From assembly GCA_031732795.1 (NCBI GenBank), contig JAVMKC010000070.1, positions 1 to 18,843 on the forward strand: 18,843 nucleotides of DNA. The letters run 5' to 3'. The stretch comes from Accumulibacter sp031732795 (GTDB lineage: Bacteria > Pseudomonadota > Gammaproteobacteria > Burkholderiales > Rhodocyclaceae). The translations under genes were made by a program, and so were the position numbers. Under the pieces are notes generated by a model, which had not been told where the DNA came from, ran no database searches, and saw only the letters and a list, made by a program, of their open reading frames with translations. This document shows positions 17,489 through 18,843 of this stretch, piece by piece (position 1 is the first letter of the stretch; the number at the start of each line of letters is the position of its first letter).

Positions 17489-18019
17489 TCAGCGTTTGCT
17501 CAACAGTAGAACCAGCTTGAGAAGTCGCTCGTTCTGTCGCACAAGTTTGGAGGCAATGGACTCTGAGTTTGGCGCGTTCTGCACCGGGTGTCGGTTCGAT
17601 TTGAAAGATGCCAACATGTCGCGGTTGGCTGTCAACGCCTTGCGAGCTTCTAAGAGATCTGACGTACGTCTATTGCCGCGTTTCGTAGCTTCATCGAGAT
17701 CGCGTTCAAGTCGGGAGTTTTCGGCTAAAAGCACGTCCAGATCAGCTTGCCGTGACTTCGTTTCAGCCTGGAGAGTACTTCGTTCTTTCTCCAGGTCGTT
17801 GGTCAATGCCGACTGTTGATCGGCGTCTTGCACGGCACCCTCAACAGTTCGTCTAAGTTCGGCCTGCCGTTCCTCGGCTTTGTAACGGCTCCACCCAAAC
17901 AAGCCACCTTGTGTCGGATCGCCAGTCGTTGTACAAGCGCACGAGCCAGTGAGAGATAATATCGCTGCCGTAGTCGCAAGAGGACGTTTGCGCGAACCGC
18001 GATTCAAGAGGGCAGTCAT
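17489..18019 (-). CDS. Exported coiled-coil protein, probable lipoprotein
   Basis: 176 aa from the ATG at 18019. The frame is open to a TTG at 18043 that would overlap the upstream gene by 20 nt; the ATG starts 4 nt after that gene's stop and gives a clean signal peptide. The sequence shows a basic n-region (NRGSRKRP), a hydrophobic core (LATTAAILSLTG) and Cys residues in SCACTT. The Cys context is a non-standard lipobox, so lipidation is likely but not certain. A GDPTQGGLFGWSRYKAEER segment follows, then a long heptad-rich coiled coil to about residue 135 and a basic tail. No enzymatic motif is seen. It probably pairs with the lipoprotein encoded just upstream, which has the same overall plan. 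Confidence 0.6.
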   Translation of the reverse strand: MTALLNRGSRKRPLATTAAILSLTGSCACTTTGDPTQGGLFGWSRYKAEERQAELRRTVEGAVQDADQQSALTNDLEKERSTLQAETKSRQADLDVLLAENSRLERDLDEATKRGNRRTSDLLEARKALTANRDMLASFKSNRHPVQNAPNSESIASKLVRQNERLLKLVLLLSKR

Positions 18020-18023
18020 CCGT

Positions 18024-18704
18024 CTAGTCACGGCGCGTATCAATCAACTGCAGCTGCGCCGCTGCGTGGGCCAGCGCTTGGCGCTGATTTTCCAATGCAG
18101 TCGTCTGATTCGCGACGAGTTGTAGCGATACCGAAGGCTCCGGTTGCCCCGGTGCGCCCTCCTTCTGTACAACCGACTGCGCCTGCGTAATTTCCTTGCG
18201 TAGGGATACTAAATCTTGATTGACTACAGCAATTTGTTGGTTGGTTTGGCGTAGCAGCTCATTGGTACGTACGCTCCGGGCAGTAACTAAGCGGTTGCGT
18301 TCGGACAAGGCGAGAAGTTGGGAATCCAGACGCCTGTTAATTTTCTGCAGCGAAACAATTTCCTGCTGCAGCTTTCGATTGAGTTCTGCGGTTTCCGCAG
18401 TCCGTTTCTTTGCTTTGTCTGCAAGCTGCGTCAAGTGCTGCTCTTGCTGTGCGTAAGTTGTCTTTTCCTGAGCCACGCCATCGCCGACAACATATCCCAC
18501 CACTGCGCCGAGAGTAGCGCCCAGCAATGTCAAAGTAGAGTTTTTTCCAGCGCTATAGCCAATGGCTGCTCCGACTGCTGCCCCGGCGGCCGCACCCTCA
18601 GCGCGCGTCCGGTTTGAGTCCGTCGTTGCACACCCTCCCAGGCCAAACGACATCAGAATCAATATGAAGGAAACAACCCTCAAACGATATGAGCCAGTGC
18701 ACAT
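18024..18704 (-). CDS. Glycine-zipper coiled-coil lipoprotein
   Basis: 226 aa. The N-terminus is a lipoprotein signal (RLRVVSFILILMSFG) with a standard lipobox LGGC, Cys25 being the lipidated residue. Asp at mature +2 is absent (CATTDS), so outer-membrane sorting is expected. Residues 35-75 contain two glycine-zipper segments (AAAGAAVGAAIGYSAG and LLGATLGAVVGYVVGDG), as in proteins that insert into or oligomerise at membranes. Residues 80-170 form a coiled coil, followed by a Pro/Gly linker (KEGAPGQPEP) and a final helix. The ribosome binding site GGAGG (18715-18719) is strong, 10 nt from the ATG. It is the first gene of the six-gene run. Confidence 0.7.
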   Translation of the reverse strand: MCTGSYRLRVVSFILILMSFGLGGCATTDSNRTRAEGAAAGAAVGAAIGYSAGKNSTLTLLGATLGAVVGYVVGDGVAQEKTTYAQQEQHLTQLADKAKKRTAETAELNRKLQQEIVSLQKINRRLDSQLLALSERNRLVTARSVRTNELLRQTNQQIAVVNQDLVSLRKEITQAQSVVQKEGAPGQPEPSVSLQLVANQTTALENQRQALAHAAAQLQLIDTRRD

Positions 18705-18747
18705 CTCGACTTATCCTCCCTTGATGGTCAAGCGCACGAGGCTAGTT

Positions 18748-18776
18748 TATCTAACATTTTTTATATTCTCAATCAA
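18748..18776 (-). promoter_or_regulatory. Candidate sigma70 promoter of the six-gene operon
   Basis: On the minus strand TTGATT (18776-18771) and TAGATA (18753-18748) are separated by 17 bp, in an AT-rich stretch that contrasts with its surroundings. The -10 lies about 44 bp before the first ATG. The -35 matches 4 of 6 consensus bases; the -10 is weaker. No clear operator repeat is seen. Confidence 0.4.
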
Positions 18777-18788
18777 AATTTATCATAA

Positions 18789-18843
18789 GAGCCTCTTGCA
18801 AAACTCACCCTGCAGGGCTGATTTTTTCGCGGCTGGAGGCGAA
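18789..18843. mobile_element. Probable terminal end of an IS element, cut by the window edge
   Basis: The sequence from 18789 begins GAGCCTCTTGCAAAACTC, which resembles the terminal inverted repeats of some IS5-group elements (GAGxCxxTTGCAAAA pattern, from memory). It continues with the palindrome CCCTGCAGGG (18808-18817) and T-rich sequence. It follows directly on AT-rich DNA, a plausible target. The second end, the transposase and a target duplication are outside the window, so this remains tentative. Confidence 0.4.

Overview
The window comes from a betaproteobacterium, most likely of the Rhodocyclales (Azoarcus / Dechloromonas / Accumulibacter relatives). This is inferred from three things: a dusB-fis pair continuing into purH, purD and hemF, a short Fis of the betaproteobacterial type, and a tRNA-Ile(CAU) gene interrupted by a small group I intron like the one known from Azoarcus. 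Every recognisable intact gene is on the minus strand, so transcription runs from high to low coordinates.

Layout by position. Positions 1-722 are a scar: a frameshifted, truncated P4-type integrase remnant and gene-poor sequence, ending at the terminator of the adjacent tRNA. Positions 728-1044 hold tRNA-Ile(CAU), split by a 240-nt group I intron (771-1010) lying between U33 and C34. Positions 1423-4193 hold a sodium:solute symporter gene whose stop codon overlaps the start of a membrane-anchored class III adenylate cyclase gene. Positions 4399-10919 are a housekeeping block in the order dusB, fis, purH, purD, hemF, glycerate kinase; dusB and fis overlap by ATGA. Positions 10920-11407 have no convincing gene.

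Positions 11408-18704 are the accessory part: six closely packed minus-strand genes with gaps of 4, 15, 27, -4 and 1 nt. In transcription order they encode (1) a glycine-zipper, coiled-coil lipoprotein, (2) a second coiled-coil envelope protein, (3) a zinc-ribbon / single-TM / Calx-beta protein, (4) a 136-aa Bell/HeLo-like helical protein with a C-terminal amyloid-like motif, (5) an 824-aa protein carrying a matching motif near its N-terminus, followed by a STAND-NTPase-like region that has lost its P-loop, and (6) a 707-aa protein with apparent tandem SPFH/band-7-like domains. A sigma70-like promoter precedes gene 1, and what looks like the end of an IS element starts 12 bp upstream of that promoter.

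The matching motifs in genes 4 and 5 (11 of 20 aligned residues identical in otherwise unrelated proteins encoded by overlapping genes) are the most interesting feature. Their arrangement, C-terminal on a small membrane-active-looking effector and N-terminal on a large receptor-like protein, is that of bacterial amyloid-signalling cell-death pairs. Here the pair sits in one operon with envelope lipoproteins and an SPFH-like protein, and the receptor lacks a normal nucleotide-binding loop. I do not recognise this six-gene arrangement as a described system. A defence or cell-death role is inference.
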